Translations under genes and position numbers: made by a program
The notes under the pieces: generated by a model
What the model was told of the DNA's origin: nothing
Databases searched by the model: none
Seen by the model: only the letters and a program-made list of their open reading frames with translations
DNA from: Diaphorobacter aerolatus
GTDB lineage: Bacteria > Pseudomonadota > Gammaproteobacteria > Burkholderiales > Burkholderiaceae_C
Length of the DNA stretch: 64,000 nt
Reading direction: 5' to 3'
Assembly: GCF_014489535.1 (NCBI RefSeq)
Contig: NZ_CP060783.1
Span: 3,741,501-3,805,500, forward strand
Shown: positions 29,427 through 39,500 of the stretch, piece by piece
Position numbering within the stretch: the stretch's first letter is position 1
Layout: each line of letters starts with the position of its first letter

Positions 29427-29786
29427 ACGAGCCCTTCTTTCTTCGAGCAGAAATGAGAAACCAGCCTACACCCTTGCCGGGCCGGGCGCTTCGGGAAATC
29501 CGTTGTGCGCCGCGTGGCTGATGTGACGCCCGGGCGCCGATGACTCCGCGCAGACAAGCAGTCCATTTTGCTGCATTTCCGTGAGCTTGCAAGCACGAGT
29601 TTCAGGCGAATGTGAGGGACGCGACGCCGCATTCGCGTGAGCGGACCGGGCGGGGCGCTGGAATGCAGGTGACAGCCAGCGATTCTCTCTGCCCGAATTG
29701 GCGGCATGATGCGTTTTCATCGCCAGCATGCAGGAACCCGTCCGGGACTGCACACCGACCGCAACAGGACACAAGGAATCACGCGC
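29427..29786. other. 360-base gap between small gene and MBL hydrolase
   Basis: Ordinary GC content, only shadow frames. It should hold the promoters of the two divergent genes, but I see no clear -35/-10 pair, repeat or hairpin worth naming. Confidence 0.4.
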
Positions 29787-30821
29787 ATGCCGCAAGACAA
29801 GCTCTCCTATCCGATGGATGCCCCGGCCGCCGGCCACTGGCGCGAAGTCTGCAAGGGCGTGTACTGGGTGCGGCTTCCCATGCCGCTGGCGCTCAATCAC
29901 ATCAATGTCTGGGTGCTCGAAGATGGCGATGGACTGGCGATCGTGGATACCGGTCCGCGCACCGAGGAAACGGTGGACATCTGGACCCGGCTGCTCGCCG
30001 CCGAGCCCTTCAACCGCAAACTCACGCGCGTGTTCGTCACCCACATGCATCCCGACCACGTCGGCATGGCCGGCTGGCTCACGCGGCGCTTCGGCGTGCG
30101 GCTGTGGATGTCACGACTCGAATATCTGACCTGCCGCGTCGCGGTCTCCGACATGAGCCGCGAGGCCCCCAAGGATGCGGTCGATTACTTTCATGAAGCA
30201 GGCTGGCCGGACTCGGCCATCGAGAAATACCGCGCGCGCTTCGGTGCGTTCGGCAAGATGATCTATACCTTGCCGGATAGTTTCCAGCGGCTCTCGCACG
30301 GCCAGCAACTGCGCATTGGAGATGGTGATTGGCAGGTGATCATCGGACGCGGCCATTCGCCCGAGCATGCCTGTCTGTACAACGCCCAGGAGAAGCTGCT
30401 GATTTCGGGCGATCAGGTGCTGCCGCGCATTTCATCGAACGTCTCGGTGCATCCACTGGAGCCGCTGGCCAATCCCATGGGCGAATGGATGGAGTCGCTC
30501 GACTGGCTGGAGAAGAACATTCCGGATGACGTGCTGGTGATGCCTGCGCACGATGAATGTTTTCACGGCCTGCATGCGCGCCTTGACCATTTGCGCAATG
30601 GCCAGCACCAGTCGTTTGAACGTTTGCGCGAGGCGCTGGCCAAGGAACCGATGCGCGTGGTGGATACGTTCAGCGCACTGTTCTCGCGTCCCATCGATGC
30701 CAATTCGATGCACTATCACCTCGCGACCGGCGAGGCGCTGGCGTGTTTGAACTATTTGCTGGATCGCGGCGAAATCGGCCGCGTGGTGAAGGACGGCGTG
30801 GCTTGGTACGCCGCCGCGTGA
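29787..30821 (+). CDS. MBL-fold metallo-hydrolase
   Basis: This 344-residue hydrolase has the metal-binding motif VFVTHMHPDHVGMAGWL, the third-His region IIGRGHSPEHACLYN and SGDQVLPRISSN. It ends with a C-terminal winged-helix-like extension (YHLATGEALACLNYLLDRGE). That layout occurs in LACTB2-like hydrolases and uncharacterised proteobacterial MBL enzymes placed near acyl-CoA genes. No such neighbours are present, and the substrate is unknown. The start at 29787 (MPQDKLSYPMDAP) is preferred over earlier frames, which have no coding character. Confidence 0.85.
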   Translation: MPQDKLSYPMDAPAAGHWREVCKGVYWVRLPMPLALNHINVWVLEDGDGLAIVDTGPRTEETVDIWTRLLAAEPFNRKLTRVFVTHMHPDHVGMAGWLTRRFGVRLWMSRLEYLTCRVAVSDMSREAPKDAVDYFHEAGWPDSAIEKYRARFGAFGKMIYTLPDSFQRLSHGQQLRIGDGDWQVIIGRGHSPEHACLYNAQEKLLISGDQVLPRISSNVSVHPLEPLANPMGEWMESLDWLEKNIPDDVLVMPAHDECFHGLHARLDHLRNGQHQSFERLREALAKEPMRVVDTFSALFSRPIDANSMHYHLATGEALACLNYLLDRGEIGRVVKDGVAWYAAA

Positions 30822-31301
30822 TGAAGACCTGTCGAAGCTCGTCGGCGAAGGCGCCGATGACGCCTTCGCCGACGCTGCTACCGGATCGGTGGCAGCGGCC
30901 TCGCGCTTCTCTCACTTCCTCTTTTTATTTTTTGCCCGGCGTCGCAGCGAATTTCAGGGGTGTCGTCCTGTGCGCCGAGTGAATCTATTGAAACCTATTC
31001 GTTGATAGCATACGTGAAGGCGATGCTTTGTCGTCATCCAAGGGATCCAGAATATGCAAACAAACGTTGATCGCCGAAAACGGATGCGTGTTCGTAGCTA
31101 TGAAAGCGCGGTGGGAAACGCGCGTAACCACGGTCATGAAATTGTCACTGGAAGCGACAATCATGCGTCGTTTCCCTCTGGAGCAATCGTGTTGGCGGAT
31201 GGTGGGACGGGAGTGGCGTTCATGGTCGGCGCGGCATTTTTGGGTTGTTGGTTTTTTCAAACACCAGGTTCCGCGCCACAACTGAGGTTGGGGGAAATTT
31301 C
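30822..31301. other. 480-base gap with a perfect 13-bp hairpin
   Basis: A perfect inverted repeat, GTCGGCGAAGGCG at 30841-30853 and CGCCTTCGCCGAC at 30861-30873, lies 19 bases after the MBL stop and could end transcription; no U-tract follows. The rest contains short frames (31028-31285, 31054-31305) with no family features, and a GGTTGGGGG ribosome site just ahead of the zntB GTG. Confidence 0.5.
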
Positions 31302-32387
31302 GTGAGTGATGCAACGTCGCAGAGGCCGCTGGCGGCGCCGGATTCGGGCCTGATCTGTGGCTGGCGGTTCTTCCAGCATTCGAGCCAGCCGGCGCAGCCC
31401 GTGACGGCGGATGAGGCGGCGGCCTGGCTGGCCGCGCACGACGCAGCGACCGCCGCTGCGGACCCTGCCGACGCCGGTGCCGATGCAGGTGAAGCAGCGC
31501 CCGGCAAGGAATTTCTTTGGCTGCACTTCAATCTCTCGAATGCGTTGTCGCAGCGCTGGCTCGCGCGATACGCTGCGCTGCCCGACACCTTCTTCGAGGC
31601 CTTGCAGGAGGGGCTGACCTCCACGCGCATCGAGCGCGCCGACGACTGGCTGGTTGCGGTGCTCAACGACGTGAATTTCGAATTCAACTTCGAATCGGCC
31701 GATCTCGCGACGCTGTGGATCGGCGTCAATGACCGCCTGGTGGTCTCGGCACGCTCCAAGCCCTTGCGCTCGGTCGATGAGCTGCGCGCCGCGGTGCGCA
31801 GCGGCGACAATCCGGCGACGACGGCGGAGCTGCTCGAACATCTGATGCGGACCCAGGCCGACGTGCTGGTGCGCGTGGTACGCGAGACCACCGCGCGCGT
31901 CGATCAGATCGAGGACGCGATTCTTGCGCGGCGCTACGAGCATCCGCGCGCGCAACTGGGCAAGCTGCGCCGCCTGCTGGTGCGATTGCAGCGCCTGCTG
32001 GCGCCTGAGCCCGCCGCGCTGTTTCGTTTGCTTCAGCATCCACCGGGCTGGATGAGCGACGATGACCGTCAGGGTCTGGCGGCGGCCAGCGAAGAGTTCT
32101 CGCTGATGCTGCGCGACATGATGACGCTGCAGGATCGCATCCGCTTCCTGCAGGAAGAAGTGGCGGCCGCGCTCAACGAGGACAACGGCAACAGCCTGTT
32201 CGTGCTGACGGTGGTGACCGTGCTGGCGCTGCCGATCAACATTCTTGCGGGCCTTTTCGGCATGAACGTCGGCGGTATTCCGCTTGCGCAGGACGAACAC
32301 GGTTTCTGGATCGTCGTGTTCATCGTCTTTGCGTTCACGGCAATTGCGGCATGGCTCGCGTTTCGCAGGAAGCGGCGCGACAAATAG
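31302..32387 (+). CDS. zntB: CorA/ZntB-family divalent metal transporter
   Basis: This 361-residue member of the CorA superfamily moves Zn2+ or other divalent cations across the inner membrane as a pentamer. It has a large cytoplasmic N-terminal domain (LWLHFNLSNALSQRWL, DDWLVAVLNDVNFEF), a long stalk helix, and two C-terminal helices. The pore signature is GMNVGGIPL: the GMN of CorA with the GGIP context of ZntB. I choose the GTG at 31302 because a strong purine-rich ribosome site precedes it and the residues upstream have no homology pattern. Metal preference cannot be set from this motif. Confidence 0.87.
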   Translation: MSDATSQRPLAAPDSGLICGWRFFQHSSQPAQPVTADEAAAWLAAHDAATAAADPADAGADAGEAAPGKEFLWLHFNLSNALSQRWLARYAALPDTFFEALQEGLTSTRIERADDWLVAVLNDVNFEFNFESADLATLWIGVNDRLVVSARSKPLRSVDELRAAVRSGDNPATTAELLEHLMRTQADVLVRVVRETTARVDQIEDAILARRYEHPRAQLGKLRRLLVRLQRLLAPEPAALFRLLQHPPGWMSDDDRQGLAAASEEFSLMLRDMMTLQDRIRFLQEEVAAALNEDNGNSLFVLTVVTVLALPINILAGLFGMNVGGIPLAQDEHGFWIVVFIVFAFTAIAAWLAFRRKRRDK

Positions 32388-32399
32388 CCGCGCGCGCCG

Positions 32400-33380
32400 T
32401 CACTCCTTCTGCGTGGCCGCGAGGCTCTCCAGAATCACTTCGAGCTGCGGACTCATCGGCAGATTGAGCGTCTGACCGCCGCCTGGCAGCTTGCGCTGGA
32501 ACCAGCGCCGGTACTGGCGCTCGATCTCGCCATCGGCCGCCAGCGCCTGAAAGGATTCGGCGACGAGTTTCGCGAGTTGCGGATCGTCCTTGCGGAACAT
32601 GACGCCATAGGGATCGTATGACAGGAAGTCACCTACCACCGCATACTGTCCCCGGCCGCCGGGTGTCTGCGCGATCAGGCCATAGAGCAGCACGTCGTCG
32701 GTGGCAAACGCGTCGGCGGTGCCCTGGGTCACCTGAGCGAACGATTCGGCATGGTCGCGCATCGGCGTGATCTGCAGATCGAGCTTGAAGCGATCGGACA
32801 GCTCGCGCAGCGTCTTCTCGTTGGTCGTGCCCGCGGTGACCGCGACCTTACGGCCCTTAAGCTGCAGGTAGTCGCGCACCGGCGAGCCCTTGCGCACCAG
32901 CAGCTTGGTGCCCGCGACGAAGAACGTGGGCGAGAACGCGACCGTCTTCTGACGCTCGCGGTTGCTGGTGGTGGAGCCGCACTCGAGATCGGCACGTCCC
33001 GAGGTGATGGCGTCGAATCGTGTGGCGGAAGTGACCGGCACCCAGCGGACCTCGACTGGCCGGTTGACTGCCTTCGCGATGGCCTGGACCAGCAGCCTGC
33101 ACAGCTCGATCGAGTAGCCGATCGGCTTGCCCTGCGTATCGAGATAGGAGAACGGCACCGAGCTGTCGCGGTAGCCAATCGCCACGGCGCCGCTCGCCTG
33201 CACCTTGGCGAGCGTTCCCTCCAGATGCACGGGCGCGGACAGGCTGCTCAGCCAGGCCGTGCTGGCCACGGAAGCCGCATCCTGCGAGGGCGTCTGCGCC
33301 AAAACGGCGGTGCTGCAAATGAACGCCAGCGACAGGCACCAGACCCGTGGATGGCAACCAATGAGAGAGTGCACCTTCAT
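32400..33380 (-). CDS. Periplasmic amino-acid-binding protein (GltI-like)
   Basis: This 326-residue family 3 solute-binding protein carries a signal peptide (VWCLSLAFICSTAVLAQ). SBP family 3 blocks are clear: AIGYRDSSVPFSYLDTQGKPIGYSIELC, DLECGSTTSNRERQKTVAFS (the glutamate/aspartate-binding GltI-type ECGSTTNN region) and KVAVTAGTTNEKTLREL. It likely binds glutamate or aspartate. Permease and ATPase genes are absent; instead a sodium/dicarboxylate symporter gene lies 14 bases upstream on the same strand, so the two are probably co-transcribed. I start at MKVHSLIG (33380); the longer frame overlaps the symporter gene's end. Confidence 0.85.
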   Translation of the reverse strand: MKVHSLIGCHPRVWCLSLAFICSTAVLAQTPSQDAASVASTAWLSSLSAPVHLEGTLAKVQASGAVAIGYRDSSVPFSYLDTQGKPIGYSIELCRLLVQAIAKAVNRPVEVRWVPVTSATRFDAITSGRADLECGSTTSNRERQKTVAFSPTFFVAGTKLLVRKGSPVRDYLQLKGRKVAVTAGTTNEKTLRELSDRFKLDLQITPMRDHAESFAQVTQGTADAFATDDVLLYGLIAQTPGGRGQYAVVGDFLSYDPYGVMFRKDDPQLAKLVAESFQALAADGEIERQYRRWFQRKLPGGGQTLNLPMSPQLEVILESLAATQKE

Positions 33381-33394
33381 CACGGCACCTGCGT

Positions 33395-34741
33395 TCAGGC
33401 CACGTCGGGTGTGGGCAGTGGCTGCGCCTCGCGCGCGGCCTCCGCATCGAGCTTGAGCGCGTGCGCTGCGGCTTCGTCCTCGGGCAGCAGTTCGCCCTCC
33501 CACTTGGCAACGACTGCCGATGCAATGGAGTTGCCGACCGCGTTGGTCGCCGAGCGGCCCATGTCGAGGAAGGTGTCCACGCCCAGAATCAGCAACAGTC
33601 CGGCTTCGGGAATGTTGAACTGGTTCAGCGTTGCGGCGATCACCACCAGCGATGCGCGTGGCACGCCCGCCATGCCCTTGGAAGTCAGCATCAGGATCAG
33701 CAGCATGGTGATCTGCGTGCTCAGCGGCAGATGGATGTCGTAGGCCTGCGCGATGAACAGCGTCGCGAAGGTGCAGTACATCATCGAGCCATCGAGGTTG
33801 AACGAGTAGCCCATCGGCATGACGAAGCTCGAAATCTTGCGCTTGACACCAAAGCGGTCGAGCGCGTCGAGGATCTTCGGGTACGCCGCCTCGGAACTGG
33901 CCGTGGCGAACGAGAGCATGAACGCTTCCTTGATGAGGACGATCAGCTTGAAGATGCGCGGGCCGAGGAACACGAAGCCAGCTCCCACGAGCAGACTCCA
34001 GAGCAGGAACAGGCCGAGGTAGAAGTCGCCCATGAACACGGCGAACTTGAGCAGGATGCCAAGGCCGTTGACCGCCACCGTGGCTGCCATCGCGGCGAAC
34101 ACCGCCAGGGGCGCGAGCTTCATCACGTAGCCGGTGATCTTGAGCATCACGTGCGAAAGCTCATCGATGGCCGAGACCAGTGTCTTGCCTTTCTCGCCAA
34201 GCGCCGCGAGCGCCACGCCGAAGAACATCGAGAACACGACGATCTGCAGAATCTCGTTGTTGGCCATTGCCTCCGCAAACGATTTCGGGATCAGATGGTT
34301 CACGAATTCCTTGAGCGTGAATTTGCCCGTCGCGAGGTTGGCCGAAGCACCGATGTCGGGCAACGGCAATCCCAGATCCTTGCCGGGTTGCAGCACGTTG
34401 GCAAGAATCAGTCCCAATATCAGGGACACGAGCGATGCGGTGACGAACCAGGCCATGGCCTTGAGGAACACGCGGCCCACGGACGCCGCATCCCCCATGT
34501 GCGCAATGCCGACAACCAGCGTGGAGAAAACCAGCGGTCCGATGAGCATCTTGATGAGTCGCAGGAACACGTCCGACATGATCGAGATGTAGCCCGCGAT
34601 TTCCTTGGCGGCGTTCTTGTCGGGGAAATTGGCAAACACCATCCAGCCGACAAAAATGCCCAGCACCATGGCACCGAGGATCAGATACGCCGCAGGCATC
34701 TTCTTCTTGCCGACGGGCTTCGTTGCGGATGTTGCAGACAT
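33395..34741 (-). CDS. Dicarboxylate/amino acid:cation symporter (DctA/GltP family)
   Basis: This 448-residue inner-membrane symporter of the DAACS family takes up glutamate, aspartate or C4-dicarboxylates with H+ or Na+. Visible family blocks: KMLIGPLVFSTLVVGIAHMG, the serine-rich hairpin SFATASSEAAYPKILDALD, FVMPMGYSFNLDGSMMYCT (NMDGT-like TM7), and SKGMAGVPRASLVVIAATL. The start at MSATSATKP (34741) follows a GGAAGGAAAGG ribosome site. Together with the downstream GltI-like binding protein it suggests acidic amino-acid uptake. Confidence 0.9.
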   Translation of the reverse strand: MSATSATKPVGKKKMPAAYLILGAMVLGIFVGWMVFANFPDKNAAKEIAGYISIMSDVFLRLIKMLIGPLVFSTLVVGIAHMGDAASVGRVFLKAMAWFVTASLVSLILGLILANVLQPGKDLGLPLPDIGASANLATGKFTLKEFVNHLIPKSFAEAMANNEILQIVVFSMFFGVALAALGEKGKTLVSAIDELSHVMLKITGYVMKLAPLAVFAAMAATVAVNGLGILLKFAVFMGDFYLGLFLLWSLLVGAGFVFLGPRIFKLIVLIKEAFMLSFATASSEAAYPKILDALDRFGVKRKISSFVMPMGYSFNLDGSMMYCTFATLFIAQAYDIHLPLSTQITMLLILMLTSKGMAGVPRASLVVIAATLNQFNIPEAGLLLILGVDTFLDMGRSATNAVGNSIASAVVAKWEGELLPEDEAAAHALKLDAEAAREAQPLPTPDVA

Positions 34742-35022
34742 GCTCGCCTTTCCTTCCAATAGATATGGTTGTTGTATTTCGTCAGTCATGTTGTTGACGC
34801 CTATGCCGATTGTCCATCTGGTTTCTACCAGTAGCGGCGAGCGCGCGAGGAATGTGGCACACGCTTGGACAGCATTTACGCCATCCACTGTCGGGCCCTT
34901 TTTTTTGCCCACTACGGCCTACAGAATTTGTAGGAAACCGCCGCTTTTGTGAGCCGTTGGCATGGGCAAAAAATCAGGTTCCCGGGATGCCCCACGCCAT
35001 CCCCGAAGTCAGGAATCACCAT

Positions 35023-35634
35023 ATGAAATTCATCTTGAACGAGCAGCCGGTCGAGCTGCAGGGCATCGCGCCCGATACGCCCTTGCTTTACGTTCTGCGC
35101 AACGACATGCAGCTCAACGGCCCCAAATACGGCTGCGGGCTTGGAGAGTGCGGGGCCTGCTCCGTGCTCATCGATGGCAGGGTCGCCCGCTCCTGTTCGA
35201 TTCCGCTCAGCGTGGTCGAAGACGCGCACGTCACCACGCTTGAAGGCTTGTCACCCGCCGGCACCGCTGCCGCCAAGGCCGCTGTGGCGCAGGACGTGCA
35301 GATGCAGATGCTCGGCAAGGACGCCATCGAGGGCTCCGGCGCAGCCAGGCCATCCGCCCCGGCCTCGGGCGCGGCGATCACGCTGCACCCGGTGCAGCAG
35401 GCCTTCATCGAGGAGCAGGCCGCGCAGTGCGGCTACTGCACCAACGGCATGGTGATGGCGCTGGTGGCGCTGTTCGACAAGCAGCCGACGGCCAATGATG
35501 AGCAGGTCAAGCTGGCGCTGTCCGGCAATTTGTGCCGCTGCGGAACCCATGTGGAAATCATGCGGGCGGCGGCGCGTGCACGCGAATTGATTGCCCAGGG
35601 CGCCGCCACGAAAAAGATCAAGGAGGCCGCATGA
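35023..35634 (+). CDS. Iron-sulfur subunit of a xanthine-dehydrogenase-family molybdoenzyme
   Basis: This is a two-[2Fe-2S] subunit of the IorA/NicA/CoxS type. The plant-ferredoxin-like cluster is in GCGLGECGACSVLIDG plus a later Cys, and the second cluster in QCGYCTNGMV and GNLCRCGTHVEI. At 203 residues it is longer than the usual 150-165, because of an Ala/Gln-rich linker of about 45 residues between the domains (around 80-125). There is no signal peptide; the folded complex would be exported with its large partner. Its stop overlaps the large subunit's ATG (ATGA), so translation is coupled. Confidence 0.93.
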   Translation: MKFILNEQPVELQGIAPDTPLLYVLRNDMQLNGPKYGCGLGECGACSVLIDGRVARSCSIPLSVVEDAHVTTLEGLSPAGTAAAKAAVAQDVQMQMLGKDAIEGSGAARPSAPASGAAITLHPVQQAFIEEQAAQCGYCTNGMVMALVALFDKQPTANDEQVKLALSGNLCRCGTHVEIMRAAARARELIAQGAATKKIKEAA

Positions 35635-37963
35635 TCACGAAGACCGACACACCGGCCATCGCCCTCACGCGCCGCCAACTGCTCAAGGCCGGCGGCCTGG
35701 TGATGGTGGCATCTGCCACGGCAACTCATCTGTTTGCGCAGAACGCCGCACCGGCCGCACCGCCGGTCCCAGCATCGGTCGCGAAAACATTTCCCGTGCC
35801 TGCCGACAATCGCGTGGACAGCTTCATCGCCATCGGCCCCGATGGCAAGGTGACGGGATTCTGCGGTCACGTTGATCTCGGCACCGGCGTGCGCACGGCG
35901 CTCGCGCAGATGGTCGCCGATGAACTTGACGTGGCCTTTGATCGGGTCACCATGGTGCTCGGCCATACCTTCAGGACGCCCGATCAGGGCCCGACCATTG
36001 CCAGTGCCACGATTCAGGTCACCGCCAAGCCCTTGCGGCAGGCGGCGGCGCAAGTGCGCGAACTGCTCGTGACGCTGGCCGCGCAGCAATTCGGCGCGCC
36101 TGCATCGGCCATCACCACGCGCGATGGCGTGGCCCATGCGGGTGGCAAGCAACTGACCTATGGTGAGCTGGTGCAGGGCCAGAACCTGCAACTGCCGCTC
36201 AACGCCGAAACCGTGTTGCGACCCTCAAGCCAGTTCAGGCACATGGGCCAGTCGGTCGCACGTGTCGATATTCCGAACAAGGTGCTGGGCGCGCTCACCT
36301 ATGTGCACGACCTGCGCCTGCCGGGCATGGTGCATGCGCGCGTCGTGCGTCCACCCTACGGTGGCGCGGATGCGGCTGCGCCGTTCGGCAGTGCGCTGGT
36401 TTCGGTGGACAAGGACTCGGTCAAGCATCTGCCCGGCATTCTGAGTGTGGTGGTGCAGGGCGACTTCGTCGCCGTGGTGGCCGAGCGCGAAGAGCAGGCG
36501 ATTGCCGGCATGCGGCAGCTCAAGGTGCAATGGAAGGAATGGGCCGGTCTGCCCGATCTGTCGCTCAACGGACTGCACGCGACGCTGGTCAATCATCCCA
36601 AGAAGGATCGCAATCTGGTCGTGGAAGACGGCGCGCAGGACGCGATCAAGAATTCCGCCACCGTGATCGAGGCCGACTACGTATGGCCATATCACATGCA
36701 TGCATCGATCGGTCCATCGTGCGCCGTGGCGCGCGTGACCGACGGCGTGGTCGAAGTCTGGTCCGGCACGCAGAACCCGCACGACGTGCGCAAGGACATC
36801 GCCAAGCTGCTCGGTGTGGACAACGATGCGGTGAACATTCTGCGCATGGAGGCATCGGGCTGCTATGGCCGCAACGGCGCGGACGATGTGAGTGCCGATG
36901 CCGCGCTGATCGCCAGGATCACCGGCAAGACCGTGCGTTTGCAGCTCATGCGCGAGCAGGAGAACGCGTGGGAACCCAAGGGCACGGCGCAGCTCATTCG
37001 CGTGCGCGGCGGGCTGGACGACAAGGGCCATGTGACGGGCTACGATTTCCGCACCTGCTATCCATCCAACGGCGCAACCGTGCTCGCCCTGCTTCTGACT
37101 GGCAAGGTGGCGAACACGGCAGTCGTGCAGGAAATGGGCGACCGCACGGCGGTGCCGCAGTATGAATACCCAAGCGCCACATCCTCAGCCAGGATGCCGC
37201 GCCGATCGCGCGCGCGTCGTGGCTGCGTGGCGTGTCCGCACTGCCCAACGTGTTCGCCCACGAATGCTGGATCGACGAGTGCGCCTACCGTGCCAAGGCG
37301 GACCCCATCGAATACCGCCTGCGTTATCTGAAAGACCCGCGCGCCGTGGCGTTGATCGAGACGATGAAGACGCAGTCGAACTGGCAGGCAGGTCCGGCGT
37401 TCCGGAGTCCGACGGCTGCGGGCGAGCGACTGGCGAAGGGTCGCGGCTTTGCCTACGCGCGCTATTTCCACAGCAAGTTTCCGGGCTACGGCGCGGCGTG
37501 GTGCGTGTGGGTGATCGACGTGACCGTGGACCGGCAGACCGGCAAGGTCGCGGCCCGGAAGGTCTACGTGGCGCAGGACACGGGTGCGATGGTCAACCCC
37601 GCCGGGGTGCGCCATCAGGCCCACGGCAACATCGTGCAGGCAACGAGTCGGGTGCTCAAGGAGTTCGTCACGTTCGACGGACAGGGCGTGACGGCGCTCG
37701 AGTGGGGTGGTTATCCGATCCTCAGATTCCCCGAGCTGCCGGAGATCGATCTGCAGCTCGTCGAGCGGCCCGATGAGGCGCCGATGGGCGCGGGGGAATC
37801 GGCCTCGGTGCCGAGTGCCGCAGCGTTCTCGAACGCGATTTTCGACGCGATCGGCGTGCGCCTGCGCGAGGTTCCGTTCACCCCCAGCCGTGTGCTGGCA
37901 GCGCTCAAGAACGCGCCTGCTGCACCCGCCGCCAATGCCGCAGCAGCTGCTGCGAGCCGATGA
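35631..37963 (+). CDS. Molybdopterin-binding large subunit, IorB/NicB-type, Tat-exported (frameshifted)
   Basis: The N-terminus shows a twin-arginine signal (TRRQLLKAGGLVMVASATAT), so the enzyme acts in the periplasm. The single-chain large subunit has GFCGHVDLGTGVRTALAQMV, HASIGPSCAVARV, SGCYGRNGADDVSADAALIA, and near the end the catalytic-glutamate block PMGAGESASVPSAAAF. The family hydroxylates aldehydes or N-heteroaromatics (isoquinoline, nicotinate) and passes electrons to a cytochrome. One extra C at 37169-37171 restores YPKRHILSQDAAPIARASWL and 777 residues, close to the usual 720-750. The substrate is unknown. Confidence 0.88.
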
Positions 37964-37983
37964 AAAGAGGGGGAACCTACATC

Positions 37984-39306
37984 ATGCGTACCTTGAAAAA
38001 ACTCGTTCTCATCGTGCTCGTGCTGCTGATCATCGTGATCGGCGGCTTCTTCGCGCTGACCCATCAACCGGCCATCGAACCCACGGCGCAGCCACCGGCC
38101 GGCAGCTTTTCACAGCAACAGATCGACAAGGGGAAATTGCTCGCGGCCATGGGCGATTGCGCGGTGTGCCACACGGCGCCCGGTGGTGTCAAAAACACCG
38201 GCGGCCTGCCGATGGCGAGCCCGTTCGGCACGATCTACACCACCAACATCACGCCCGATATCGACACCGGCATTGGCCGCTGGTCGTATGAAGCATTCGA
38301 GCGCGCCATGCGCCACGGCGTCAATCGCGATGGAAAGTATCTGTACCCGGCATTTCCGTACACCGCGTTCACACGCGTGAACGACGAGGACATGAAGTCG
38401 CTCTACGCGTTTCTCATGACGCAACCGGCGGTGAAGCATCAGCCGCCGGAGACGGCGCTGAAATTTCCGTTCAACATCCGTGCCGGCATTGCCGCATGGA
38501 ACTGGGTGTATCTGAAGAAAGGCCCCGTGCCCGAAGACACCACCAAACCGCCCGAATGGAATCGCGGTGCCTACCTCGCGGAAGGCCTGGGCCATTGCAG
38601 CGCCTGCCATTCCCCGCGCGACCAGTTTGCGGGCGAGTTGGGCGGCGCGCAGAAGTTTGCGGGCAGTACGCTCGATGGCTGGAGCGTTCCCGCGCTGACA
38701 TCGAAGACCAGCGCTCCGCTGCCCTGGACGGCCGAGGATCTCTACGCCTATTTCAAGCACGGCTTCTCGCCGCGCCACGGCTCGGCGGCGGGGCCGATGG
38801 CTCCCGTGATCCACGGCCTGTCGCAGCAAAGCGATGCGGACCTCAATGCGCTTGCCAGCTACGTCATGTCGTTCAAGGACGGCAACGCCAAGCCGGGCGA
38901 CGCCGAAGCATTTGTCGCGGACAAGTTCAAGGAGTCGAAATTCGCCCTCGATCATGAGGGCTACCGATTGTTCGAAGGTGCGTGCGCGAGCTGTCACAGC
39001 GACGCGACCGGAGTGAAGGACAGCATGTTCGGCGTGCGTCCGCAGTTGGCGCTGAATACCAACCTGTATTCCGATTCACCGAACAACGCCGCGCTGGTGA
39101 TCCTGAACGGCATACAGACCGCCGCCACGCCGACGACCGGCACCATGCCCGCGTTTCGCCACAACCTGAGCGACGCGCAGATCGCCACGCTGCTCAACAC
39201 CATGCGCGCGCAATTCGGTCTACAGCCCTGGGCCGATCTGCCCGCTCAGGTCGGCAAGCTGCGCAAGGACAAGGAACCCGGCGCACACCGTTTGAGCGCG
39301 CACTGA
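37984..39306 (+). CDS. Tri-heme cytochrome c electron acceptor
   Basis: This 440-residue membrane-anchored cytochrome has an N-terminal helix (LVLIVLVLLIIVIGGFFAL) and three CxxCH heme sites: CAVCH at 59, CSACH at 205 and CASCH at 334. The three-domain pattern matches the cytochrome subunits of periplasmic alcohol dehydrogenases and of NicB-type hydroxylases. It follows the molybdenum subunit by 20 bases and probably passes its electrons to the respiratory chain. The ATG at 37984 is chosen over one at 37960 that overlaps the upstream stop, because of the AGAGGGGG site just before it. Confidence 0.93.
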   Translation: MRTLKKLVLIVLVLLIIVIGGFFALTHQPAIEPTAQPPAGSFSQQQIDKGKLLAAMGDCAVCHTAPGGVKNTGGLPMASPFGTIYTTNITPDIDTGIGRWSYEAFERAMRHGVNRDGKYLYPAFPYTAFTRVNDEDMKSLYAFLMTQPAVKHQPPETALKFPFNIRAGIAAWNWVYLKKGPVPEDTTKPPEWNRGAYLAEGLGHCSACHSPRDQFAGELGGAQKFAGSTLDGWSVPALTSKTSAPLPWTAEDLYAYFKHGFSPRHGSAAGPMAPVIHGLSQQSDADLNALASYVMSFKDGNAKPGDAEAFVADKFKESKFALDHEGYRLFEGACASCHSDATGVKDSMFGVRPQLALNTNLYSDSPNNAALVILNGIQTAATPTTGTMPAFRHNLSDAQIATLLNTMRAQFGLQPWADLPAQVGKLRKDKEPGAHRLSAH

Positions 39307-39347
39307 AGCGAAGGCGTTTTCACACGACCCGGGCCTGTGTACACAAC

Positions 39348-39377
39348 GGGGAACACGATCCATGTGTTCCCCTTTTT
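39348..39377 (+). terminator. Intrinsic terminator of the molybdoenzyme operon
   Basis: The hairpin GGGGAACAC-N7-GTGTTCCCC is followed by five T residues, 42 bases after the cytochrome stop. Confidence 0.88.
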
Positions 39378-39500
39378 GCTTTCGCCTTCGCGTTCCGCCG
39401 CTTGCGATATAAAACCGCTATATTTCCAGCCATAGCGGCATGGCGCACCATCGCTGTGGCCAGCGCCCAAAATTCAAACAATCCGATTCGGGAGTCCATT

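Noticed and set aside
33461-34762. 433-codon plus-strand frame opposite the symporter gene
   Set aside because: Its composition is dominated by Arg, His, Glu and Gln, as in antisense frames of membrane proteins.
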